Origin: JAKQHY01 sp034429475
GTDB taxonomy: Bacteria > Chloroflexota > Anaerolineae > B4-G1 > SLSP01
Direction: 5' to 3'
Assembly (NCBI GenBank): GCA_034429475.1
Contig: DAOUGD010000237.1
Coordinates: 1-50,523, forward strand
DNA: 50,523 bases
Shown: positions 32,701 to 40,092 of the stretch, one piece after another
Layout of the letters: the number at the start of each line of letters is the position of its first letter
How positions within the stretch are numbered: position 1 is the first letter of the stretch
Position numbers and translations under genes: made by a program
The notes under the pieces: model-generated
What the model was told of the DNA's origin: nothing
The model's input: the letters and a program-made list of their open reading frames with translations, nothing else
The model's database searches: none

Positions 32701-34765
32701 ACGTGGGCGCCGAAGGGAAATACGTGAAAAGTCCATCAAAGACCGTCAAGTAAGCCGGATCGAGGATAAAAGTATCGCCTAACAAAAAGGGATTGTAGCC
32801 TTCGGCATGCAAAGTTTCAACGATAAATTGCCAGGCCGCATACGTCGTCGGATATGTCGCCCTCGGCAATGTATCCACCCCATACAACAATAACACCGGA
32901 CGTCCATCCTGTCGGAGTAAAGACGGGTGATCGCCATAGGTGTTCAACACATAACGCAGGTCGTTCAAGGTGGTGGTAATAGAATCAAAATGGTCATACC
33001 AGGATATTTCAAAATAGGCGGTGGCGCACAGGTCGGTGCCTGCCATCGCATCCAGAGTCTGCGCGAAAATAGCGTTGGTCGGATGGGTTGGGCCGGCCCA
33101 CGAAACCAGCAGACCATCTAACCCGGCGCCCGCGCTCCAAATCAGATGTTGACGAATCGTCTTTGGATCATTGGAGTTATGCAGGAAAAGCGGATGATCT
33201 AGAAATTTAGGCTCGTTCCAAATATTCAGATAATAATACCAGGGGTGATAGAAGGCGAACACGAAACGATCTTTAACCCTGGCAGGCATCATAGACGCCA
33301 CAGAATGTTCATCCGCCCCCAGATCAGTCGCAGCGCCGGCGGGCCTCGGCTCGCCGTCTATGTCCGAGGCTGCCAGGAGTTGCGTGCCGGCGTCCACAGC
33401 GGCGCTGTTCGGCCCAATGCGATAAGGTAAAAGACAGCCGACATGAGCACACGTAAAGTCAGGGTCTCCCCAGATATTGTGCGTTCCGGTCACAATTTGC
33501 CCAGGCCCCTGCCAGTCACGGGTGTTAGCCCAATCTCCCTGCCCCCATAACGTGGTTTCAAGCGTCATCGTGGCGGTATCACTCACAGACACCCCCACCG
33601 CCTGGTCAGCGATGATGGTATGGGTCAATCTGGCCGTACTTGTGTATGGATCTCCCCACCAGTCCGTCATTCCGGTTACATACAGGCCGCTGCCATCGCC
33701 CCCTTGGTTGCTGGCAATGGTGGTATGTACAAACTGAAGATTGGACGTTTCCTGATACACACCTCCGCCAAGCAGATCTACCCGGTTGCGCGCTATGATA
33801 GTGTTCATCACCACTATGTCGTCACACTCGATGATGAACATCCCCCCGCCGCGTTTAGCCATATTGCCGATCCATGTGTCTCCGGTCAATACGCCATGAC
33901 TATTCAAAAAATAGGCGCCGCCGCCGTCGGCATCGGCCACATTGAGAGAAAAAGAGTCGCCGGCAAGGGTCACGTGACCGGCATGATCATAAACGCCGCC
34001 GCCAAACGTGGCTACGTTCGCCTTGAAGACGCTGGCGGTTAAGCTGGCATCGCCACTCTCAAACAAGTAGATTCCCCCACCTTTAACGGCGCGATTAAAA
34101 GTCCAGGTAGTTCTGTCAAAATAAACCCGGGCATGTTCGACATAGATGCCCCCACCCCATAGAGCCGTGTTGCTCAAAACAGCAGCGTCCCGCAAAGTGG
34201 TCATGGTGGCGTTGAGATAAATGCCGCCGCCGACGTCCAATTGGTTGCCCCACTCATCAATGATGACCCCACCCAGGCCGCGCGCATCGCCGCCGCTTAT
34301 CTGCAATCCGGCGATGACCGGAGAAATGTCGCCGGTGATGTACAAGACTCGCCCTCGCCCCTGCGCGTTTAAAAGGGTGGGTTGATGAATAGGATCGGGA
34401 ACTAACCAATTCGTGAGAGTATACCCACCCTGAAGCGTGAGGGTTTTGCTTAAATACACGACTTGGGTAACGCCGGAGCGGGCATGGACATCGGTATACG
34501 CGCCCGCCGCTACCTTGATGGTATCTTCCGGCGCATCTGCGGCATCTACCGCAGCCTGCATCGAGGCATAACATGGCGTCGCGCCGCCGCACTCTCCGTT
34601 TGGCGCGACATAATAGACGGAGTCGCCGTCCGGGCCTTGCGATGCCACGGCTGACAGGCGTGCAGCATCTGCCGGCTGTCCTGCCAGTAAAATCCAGGCA
34701 AGGCCGAAGAGAAAGACTGCGGCAGCAACTTTGCAGATATTCCGCAAGAATAATCCTCTACCCAT
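29798..34765 (-). CDS. Giant secreted protein: beta-helix, GH99-like domain, second beta-helix, DUF11
   Basis: This 1655-residue protein has a signal peptide (hydrophobic 12-28, then GQPADAA). A right-handed beta-helix follows at about residues 50-485, with many GGGIY turns and ending IGADE-like DLGADE. Residues about 497-790 match GH71/GH99-type glycosidase-like modules: FAFYHPWYYYLNIW at the start and SFNEWYENTHIEPG with Glu755, Glu758 and Glu763, the region where endo-mannosidase-like enzymes keep catalytic acids. A second beta-helix (about 795-1095, ending DIGADE) and DUF11/Ig-like repeats complete it, with the tail FHLPFILRE close to the end. It could cut or reshape the glycan made by the operon on the cell surface, or anchor it. 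Its stop codon is immediately next to the upstream gene's coding end, with no spacer. Specificity is inferred only from the fold family. Confidence 0.85.
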   Translation of the reverse strand: MGRGLFLRNICKVAAAVFLFGLAWILLAGQPADAARLSAVASQGPDGDSVYYVAPNGECGGATPCYASMQAAVDAADAPEDTIKVAAGAYTDVHARSGVTQVVYLSKTLTLQGGYTLTNWLVPDPIHQPTLLNAQGRGRVLYITGDISPVIAGLQISGGDARGLGGVIIDEWGNQLDVGGGIYLNATMTTLRDAAVLSNTALWGGGIYVEHARVYFDRTTWTFNRAVKGGGIYLFESGDASLTASVFKANVATFGGGVYDHAGHVTLAGDSFSLNVADADGGGAYFLNSHGVLTGDTWIGNMAKRGGGMFIIECDDIVVMNTIIARNRVDLLGGGVYQETSNLQFVHTTIASNQGGDGSGLYVTGMTDWWGDPYTSTARLTHTIIADQAVGVSVSDTATMTLETTLWGQGDWANTRDWQGPGQIVTGTHNIWGDPDFTCAHVGCLLPYRIGPNSAAVDAGTQLLAASDIDGEPRPAGAATDLGADEHSVASMMPARVKDRFVFAFYHPWYYYLNIWNEPKFLDHPLFLHNSNDPKTIRQHLIWSAGAGLDGLLVSWAGPTHPTNAIFAQTLDAMAGTDLCATAYFEISWYDHFDSITTTLNDLRYVLNTYGDHPSLLRQDGRPVLLLYGVDTLPRATYPTTYAAWQFIVETLHAEGYNPFLLGDTFILDPAYLTVFDGLFTYFPSAPTSAYQLLSRQARQSQRLWMLSFYPGYDNRLIRDPYIYIPRNQGQTYAATFASAMSTTPDWLSVTSFNEWYENTHIEPGQMYGYDYLLYTADYAARFHRWRAYATVYADPAYVGPSDGSPARPFRTLQDALFSAADGATVYLAGGDYTGPFTLTRSITLTGGYGPGWTLTNSVSPTMLRGDGAGSVVRIVGEASFYTPTVILDRIMLTGGDAPAGGGVYIQAADVTLRRVIVADNHAQTWGGGVAVQAGALRLDAARLLRNTANVGGGFYAGPGTQVWLVNTLIAENAATFAGGGGYLHPSAVLSLMYSTVTANTAADVGGLYAWLWSSQSVNMHNSIVWGNTERNLQCNVGCSVRYSDIEGGWPGMGNLDVAPRFTDAAYHLAPDSPLVDVGGIVPPLPLTDFEGDSRLLGEGLDIGADEVNPVLLSSVSVTPQVVAPGSVLTYTVRLSNLGGRQTSFVITDTLSALTRYIPGSAQWGRGAVLTSPVSGTAMLPERLVWQGMIYSDEVLTLRFAATVLSATLELCETITNEAVFRTDRAAFARQAVAHRGPLERSVLAIETAPGGGQPLVVTQTLTPGAVLPLYAAVYNGCGHYLGPLSVTWTTSGTLEAQTGVGARFDFSSTLVDRVGRVTAAADGLHAHTGQLRVIAPPELTLTPAQLAETQPQQTVGVYPLTLTNGNALSLTYVFTSAFVEPFEVTYTWDASFFANAVIVGKQSPLAHPEWSYYFAPEQIAPRLVGAQVTVTDLDMQVYGVNLGSWVNWDWEVFLSDGDIPLPEGQFLATRSNPFDSYARTTPMWFAVSIGERQTIESYHYSVSHDFETGATRVTPFYTGDLRSRSLPLAIQDGLHAQALLWTGDSRVAQHFNGLRLTVRGVATYTTLSTAWLSVLPESGLIPPRSSEIVQVRADSHDLHLGVHTGMLWLLTNDPAHAITPIPFHLTVGVTRFHLPFILREASASRVFLATQPSD

Positions 34766-35980
34766 CTACAGCCAGATTTCTAACGCATGGCGGAAACGCC
34801 CCAGCGCGGCATCCCAATTGTACTCACGCAGCACATAGGCGCGACCCCGTTGTCCCATGGATTGCCGCGCCGCCGCATCCCCAGAGAGCTTGTCCAGCGC
34901 AGCCTCAAATTCTTCAAATCCCTGGTAAGTGAAACCGCCGCCGCTCTGTTGCACGTGGTAAGAAGTGACAGGGCACTGACGCGGCGCCATGACCGGCGCG
35001 CCGGCCAACCACGCCTCCATCATCACAATCGAAAAACTTTCCATCAAGGAAGGCTGGATCAGAACATCGGCGGCGGCGTACACGTCCAGTTTCTCCGCCT
35101 CTGTCTGAAAGCCGATGGGGATGATGTCCGGGTGCGCGACAACGGCTGCGCCGCGATTGCCCATCACCACCAATTTGAGAGGGCTGGGGCGGCGTTTTTT
35201 GTATTCGATGAAAAACGTCGCCAACTCGCCCACCCCCTTCGCCAATTCCCAGCGCCCGGCATACAGGATAAAAGGGTCGAAAAGCTGCTGGCGCTGTCGA
35301 AAACGCGCCGCGTCCCCGCGCCGATCTTCAAAGCCGCCGCCCACCACACACGGACGCGGAGAACGAATTCCCAGACGTTGCGCCAATTCCTGCTCCGGTT
35401 GGCTGTTAAAAAGCACGCCCCGGCAGGACTGCAACATCCGGCGGGTTGGGGTCAAATACGCCATCGGCTCGTCGTGCAGACAGGGCCACAGGATACTCTG
35501 CTGTGGATTCACCATGCTGCCATAATAGGAAGTGCCGTACAAGTAAGGGATGAAAAAGGCCAGTCGGTACACTTGCCGGTTCTGATGCAAATGCCAATAC
35601 AACTCTGGGCTGTGATGCAGGTGCTCCACCCATTCAAACTGCTCCGTCAACCGCAGCGTACCCGACTGCACAAGCTGTCTGTGCAACCATGAGCTGCGGG
35701 AAGGATTCCGGTAGATGTGGTCTACGGGGAAGCGCAGAACTTCCACGCCGTTGAGATAGCTTTGACCCGGCGGCAATTCATTGCGCCAGGTGCTCAGATC
35801 GTTGACACACGTGGTCAGAACCGTCACCCTGGCGATTTCTTTGGCGACCAGTTGTTCGGCGAGCAACCGGGCAAAGGTCTCGGCGCCGCCCACGAAGGCA
35901 TCCCCGTAACGCGGCACGACGAAGGCTAAATGCACTCCATTTTCCAGGTTAGCTCCCTTTTCAACCATGGCTGTGTTCAT
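34766..35980 (-). CDS. GT4-family glycosyltransferase, paralogue of the 22327-23508 protein
   Basis: This 404-residue GT-B enzyme has an acceptor half with VHLAFVVPRYGDAFVGGAET and LHDEPMAYLTPTRRML. The donor half has FILYAGRWELAKGVGEL and the E-x7-E site in MESFSIVMMEAWLAGAPVMA. The LHDEP block and overall layout match the other PRY-type GT4 in this window, so one is a duplicate of the other. The ATG at 35980 is chosen because it overlaps the upstream stop as ATGA. The end touches the giant GH99-like gene without a gap. It works in the cytosol; the donor sugar is unknown. Confidence 0.9.
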   Translation of the reverse strand: MNTAMVEKGANLENGVHLAFVVPRYGDAFVGGAETFARLLAEQLVAKEIARVTVLTTCVNDLSTWRNELPPGQSYLNGVEVLRFPVDHIYRNPSRSSWLHRQLVQSGTLRLTEQFEWVEHLHHSPELYWHLHQNRQVYRLAFFIPYLYGTSYYGSMVNPQQSILWPCLHDEPMAYLTPTRRMLQSCRGVLFNSQPEQELAQRLGIRSPRPCVVGGGFEDRRGDAARFRQRQQLFDPFILYAGRWELAKGVGELATFFIEYKKRRPSPLKLVVMGNRGAAVVAHPDIIPIGFQTEAEKLDVYAAADVLIQPSLMESFSIVMMEAWLAGAPVMAPRQCPVTSYHVQQSGGGFTYQGFEEFEAALDKLSGDAAARQSMGQRGRAYVLREYNWDAALGRFRHALEIWL

Positions 35981-37998
35981 CTCTCTTCTATGGCCGTATC
36001 CCGCCGCAGACGTTGGCGCAGTTGTTTTGTCAAAACGGCCAGGTCAGCCTGATGCCGGTAGCGCAGTGGAATGGTGGCTTCGGCTTGAGGGCCAGGCGCG
36101 CTGCTGATTTCGTGGTCAATGACCTGGCGATAAAGGCTTGCTACATACGCCGGGGACATGCAGGTGCGGGCGTACAGCCGGGCATTGTATCCCATCGCGG
36201 CGCGCAGTTCCGGGTTGTCAATCAACTCGGCTAAATACGACTCAAGCACTTCCACTTCACAATTGTTGACCGGAACTTTCCAGCAACACTCGTCCGGCAG
36301 CTCGCGGAACTGGGGGATGTCTGAAATGATGAGCGGCTTCCCCATCCCCATCAGCCGCGAGATAACCGCCGAGGTCTCGCCCAGGGTTGGATAACGCAGG
36401 CTGACCCCGATGTCTACGGCTTGCAGATAGGTCATAAACTCTGCCATCTCGACCTCGCCGGTGACGAAAATACGTTCGGTGCTATATCCTGCCTTCTGCG
36501 CCTCGCACAAAGGGTCATACGCAGCAATATCGCCGACAATCAATAAGACCAACGACGGATAGAAGCACCGTAGCAGACTAAAGGCGCGGATCAGCTCATC
36601 CACCCGCTTCTTGCGCGCCATGACCCCGAACGTGCCAATGATGAGCGTCTCCGGCGGCAGATTGTACTGCGCACAGACCCGCCGTTTGGACTCAGCGGCA
36701 GAAAGCGCATCGGGCGGCTCTGCCGCGTAAAGGGGAATGTAAAATGCGGGTACACCTGGCACACGCTGTTGCGCCTCCCGCATAGCGTAGTAACTGTGGT
36801 AGATGACCGCCCGACTGGCGCGCAGCAACGCCTTATCCATATTATATTCGTGATACAGGGCATCCCAAAATGCGTCCTCTGCCAACGCCTGCTGTACAAA
36901 TTCGCGCAAGGGTTCACCCTCTTCCGCAACGATCTGCTCAATGTAGGCTTCTTGCTGCCCCACAGCCAATATTTGGGTGGTGGGATAGGCATGTAAATTC
37001 GGATCATGGACCACCACGATACCGGGATTTTTTAAAGCCTGCTTGTAAATAAATTCATGGTGGGCATAAGTGGAGCCAATATGGTAAATAGTTGCGTCAT
37101 ACGGGCGCCAGGCATGAATGGCCTCAAAAGCCGTCGCCGCGAAAAACGCATGAGTATCCCGTACCCATGGAGTATCGGGGTCGCTTTGCGTGAAGATGTC
37201 CACCCGCATAGGACGTTCTTCCGTCTGCCAGGCGGCAAAGTACGGCAATAACTCCTCGACGTAGTCGGCGATTCCCGTGCTCGTGGGCCGCAGCGGCGTC
37301 CACAGGGCCACCCGCCATGCGCGGGCCGCCTCATCTGGCAGTACCCCGACTTGTCGGTACACCGCGCTGTAGTGCCCGGCAACGGCGACGGAATCACAGG
37401 AGTCAAAGGCCAGATCGTCTACCCAATCAATCACACTCATTTTGTCCGGCTTGATCCCCAACAATACCTGGGCGTCCTCCTGAGAACGGGCCGAAGTAGC
37501 AACAATATGATCGGCTCGCATGACCAATCCCAGGCGTTCGACATAGCGCCGGGTTTGTTGCGGCGCAGAGGATGGCAAAGAGGGTAAGTCATAAAGTGTG
37601 ACGACATAAGGACAGACGACAATATGCGTCGGCAGCCTGATGTCAAACTCCAGCGCGCCGGGCAAATGCAGCAGATCGAGCCGCAAGCTCGCCAGAAAAG
37701 CGTTGAAGTCCCCGTTGATGACGGCCATCCCCGGCTCCCCGGCGGCGAGTTGGAAGGAAGGCGGCACAGGCGCCCACGTCACCCGGCAACTGTCGAACGG
37801 CATGTCGGCCAGCACCGGCTTCAGGGTAGAATCGGCCTCGCCTGAATCGTAGATGAGGAAAAACTCGTCCTTTTCGCCGGAATCTGCGACCTGCCAGCCC
37901 CGAAGAATAGGCTCCACCACGGTGCGGGTAAAAACACCCACGCCGCGATTGCGAGACAGTGCCGTCTGGGTGCTGCGCAGATCAATTCCGATTCTCAT
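35977..37998 (-). CDS. Double glycosyltransferase with truncated first module
   Basis: This 673-residue protein starts MRIGIDLRSTQTALSRNRGVG, like the double GT at 23957, but the first module has only its acceptor half (about 200 residues, through MRADHIVATSARSQ). It then passes straight to a full second GT-B module from about residue 225 (WRVALWTPLRPTSTGIADYV). The second module has LIIGTFGVMARKKRVDELI and DIGVSLRYPTLGETSAVIS, matching its paralogue. The first module cannot bind a nucleotide sugar by itself and may act as a regulatory or acceptor-binding part. Both ends overlap neighbours by four bases (ATGA). It follows the copy-B module gene. Confidence 0.87.
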   Translation of the reverse strand: MRIGIDLRSTQTALSRNRGVGVFTRTVVEPILRGWQVADSGEKDEFFLIYDSGEADSTLKPVLADMPFDSCRVTWAPVPPSFQLAAGEPGMAVINGDFNAFLASLRLDLLHLPGALEFDIRLPTHIVVCPYVVTLYDLPSLPSSAPQQTRRYVERLGLVMRADHIVATSARSQEDAQVLLGIKPDKMSVIDWVDDLAFDSCDSVAVAGHYSAVYRQVGVLPDEAARAWRVALWTPLRPTSTGIADYVEELLPYFAAWQTEERPMRVDIFTQSDPDTPWVRDTHAFFAATAFEAIHAWRPYDATIYHIGSTYAHHEFIYKQALKNPGIVVVHDPNLHAYPTTQILAVGQQEAYIEQIVAEEGEPLREFVQQALAEDAFWDALYHEYNMDKALLRASRAVIYHSYYAMREAQQRVPGVPAFYIPLYAAEPPDALSAAESKRRVCAQYNLPPETLIIGTFGVMARKKRVDELIRAFSLLRCFYPSLVLLIVGDIAAYDPLCEAQKAGYSTERIFVTGEVEMAEFMTYLQAVDIGVSLRYPTLGETSAVISRLMGMGKPLIISDIPQFRELPDECCWKVPVNNCEVEVLESYLAELIDNPELRAAMGYNARLYARTCMSPAYVASLYRQVIDHEISSAPGPQAEATIPLRYRHQADLAVLTKQLRQRLRRDTAIEER

Positions 37999-38534
37999 CG
38001 CTGTGATTTTTCAATTCCAGTGTCCGTTTTTACGCCGGCATCCTGAGACGGAACAGCAGAGGCTGTTAGCGCCATCACCTGAGCGCGCAATTCCTGTACT
38101 TCTTCCCGCAGTTTCACTACCTCAGCGTTCAAAGTGTCTCGCCGGCTCAGAAACCCCACCACATTGAGGGTTTCCCGCAACAAATGGAGCACCCACGCAT
38201 TGAAGTTGTTCTGCTGCTGGACCAAAGGCCGCACCCACCACTTGGTGGACATCCAGTTCCAGGCGTAGCGAAAACGCACTACCAGTTTGCCGAAAAAGGG
38301 AACGTCCGAGACAAACGGCTGTTCCACCACCAGCGCCAGATGACTGTGCTCTTCCAATTCTTGCAGCAAACCTCCAATGGAGCTACCGGTTTCCATCATC
38401 GCCTCCGTCTTGGCCGCCGGGAACAGAATGGCGCCACGCAAGAGTCGCATCCGTTCTGCAACGGGCAAATCCGCAAAGGGGATTTCTTCGACAACGGAGG
38501 CAGCGGGGTCACTTTCATTCTGGAAAGATGGCAT
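37995..38534 (-). CDS. Small WN/QQQ-module coiled-coil protein (copy B)
   Basis: This encodes 179 residues. After a polar N-terminus comes FVSDVPFFGKLVVRFR followed by AWNWMSTKWWVRPLVQQQ and Asn-Asn-Phe-Asn, then a heptad-rich coiled coil (LNAEVVKLREEVQELRAQVM). This is the same module as in the 26398 protein and in the tail of the GT2 enzyme encoded just upstream. The match runs over about 60 residues with few gaps, so common descent is clear. It overlaps the downstream double GT by four bases. The ribosome site GGGAGGG stands six bases before the start. A role in holding glycosyltransferases at the membrane is a reasonable inference. Confidence 0.77.
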   Translation of the reverse strand: MPSFQNESDPAASVVEEIPFADLPVAERMRLLRGAILFPAAKTEAMMETGSSIGGLLQELEEHSHLALVVEQPFVSDVPFFGKLVVRFRYAWNWMSTKWWVRPLVQQQNNFNAWVLHLLRETLNVVGFLSRRDTLNAEVVKLREEVQELRAQVMALTASAVPSQDAGVKTDTGIEKSQR

Positions 38535-38559
38535 AGAGTCCCTCCCTCACCAAACTCTT

Positions 38560-40044
38560 TCACTCCAATTTTTTCAAACGCTTTTCCAACGCCTCAAGCT
38601 GTTGCTGTAGTTCCACCAACATCCGAGTCAAACTGTCAATCTCGCGGATGTCCTGCGCCGCTTCCCGCCGGCGATCTTCATTCAGCGCGACCACCCGGCG
38701 CAGGGTGTGCAGGATGTACAACTGCGTCATCGCCATCTCATTCTTAACGCCGGTCAGTTCCCCTAACTGAACCCGCAAAGAATTCAAAATCTGCACAAGG
38801 GTCGCATTAAAATCGGTCTGCTGCTGCATCATCGGCAGGACGTACCACCGCGTAGCGACGTTGTTCCACATGCGCCGGAAACCGGCGATCAATTTACCGA
38901 ATAGGGGAACGTCGGAACGAAAGGGGTGCTCACTAATCTGCCAATCACGCTGAACTTTATTCCATAAATCCGCAGTCCCGTCGGTTTCGACCGGCTGAGC
39001 GTCCACCGGAGCGGGCGCCAGCATCCGCGTCCCCACCGCGTGGGATTCCAGGGAATCAATTTGCTCATACAACCCCCGCTGCAAGAACTCGTCCGCGCAG
39101 GCGTCGCGCAGGCGCAGCGCCACGCTGATTAAAGCGCACCACTCCGCCTGGAAGTCGGCCTCAGACAAACCCAAAAGTTGCTTGCGGAATGTGACAATGT
39201 CGGGCATGGATAAGATCAGGCGCAGATAGGCGTCGCGCAACGCCATAAGGCCGGGCGTGTGGGTTTCATTATGTGCGGCCGTAGTCTCCGCCGGGGTGAG
39301 GGTGTCACGCAACCAGGATAAAGAATGGTGTTTGAACAGCAGACGCAGCCGTCCGTAATGCGCGGTGGCGCGATGCGCGTGATTGATATCCTGAATAGAC
39401 GTGGATTCATAATGGACGGCGGCTGCCTGCGGACAATACCACACCCGCAGACCGGCTTCGCGCACCCGATAGCACCAATCTACATCCTCATAATACACCG
39501 GCGCGAACCCCTCGTCCAACTCACCCACCCGCGACAGCGTGGCGCGGGTCAACGCCACCGCCGCTCCGGTGACGAACTCCACTTCGCGCGGCGTATCGTA
39601 CTGCCCCGTGTCCAGCTCGTAACGCCCGTAATGTTCGGAAGCGCCGCGCACCTCATCCAAATAAGCTCCCGCGTGTTGGATGGTTCCATCAGGATACAGC
39701 AACTTGCATCCCACAATCCCTATCGCGGGATTCTGCACCGCTTCCACCAACGCCGCCAGCCATCCCGGACGCACCTCGGTGTCCTGGTTCAACAGCACCA
39801 GCACGTCCCCCGCCGCCGCGCGCAGGCCGATGTTGTTGCCGGCCGCAAAGCCCAGATTGCGCTCATTGCGAATCAGCCGCACCTGGGGATACCGCTCCGT
39901 CACAAGCTCCGCCGAGCCGTCGGTGGAGGCGTTATCCACAACGATAACCTCAAAATCCGGGTACACCTGCGCCAACACCGCGTTCAGGCAGGCTTCCAGA
40001 TAGGCCATTCCGTTCCAGGTCAAAATAATGACTGAGGCTTTCAT
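38560..40044 (-). CDS. GT2-family glycosyltransferase with C-terminal WN/QQQ module
   Basis: The protein has 494 residues from the ATG at 40044 (the frame continues 45 bases upstream from a GTG, but GGGAG precedes this ATG and the family start MKASVIILTWNG fits). A rhamnosyltransferase-like GT2 domain follows: VIVVDNASTDGS, then DVLVLLNQDTEV as the DxD-type metal site, then GFAPVYYEDVDWCYRVREAG. After about residue 350 a linker leads to FRSDVPLFGKLIAGFR and the module MWNNVATRWYVLPMMQQQ with Thr-Asp-Phe-Asn, then a long coiled coil to the end. The module is a fused form of the small proteins at 37995 and 26398. It is an inverting GT-A enzyme at the cytoplasmic face. Confidence 0.9.
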   Translation of the reverse strand: MKASVIILTWNGMAYLEACLNAVLAQVYPDFEVIVVDNASTDGSAELVTERYPQVRLIRNERNLGFAAGNNIGLRAAAGDVLVLLNQDTEVRPGWLAALVEAVQNPAIGIVGCKLLYPDGTIQHAGAYLDEVRGASEHYGRYELDTGQYDTPREVEFVTGAAVALTRATLSRVGELDEGFAPVYYEDVDWCYRVREAGLRVWYCPQAAAVHYESTSIQDINHAHRATAHYGRLRLLFKHHSLSWLRDTLTPAETTAAHNETHTPGLMALRDAYLRLILSMPDIVTFRKQLLGLSEADFQAEWCALISVALRLRDACADEFLQRGLYEQIDSLESHAVGTRMLAPAPVDAQPVETDGTADLWNKVQRDWQISEHPFRSDVPLFGKLIAGFRRMWNNVATRWYVLPMMQQQTDFNATLVQILNSLRVQLGELTGVKNEMAMTQLYILHTLRRVVALNEDRRREAAQDIREIDSLTRMLVELQQQLEALEKRLKKLE

Positions 40045-40092
40045 ACCCAACTCCCTGGCTACGCCCTGCGCCGCAGCCACGTCATCCACACA

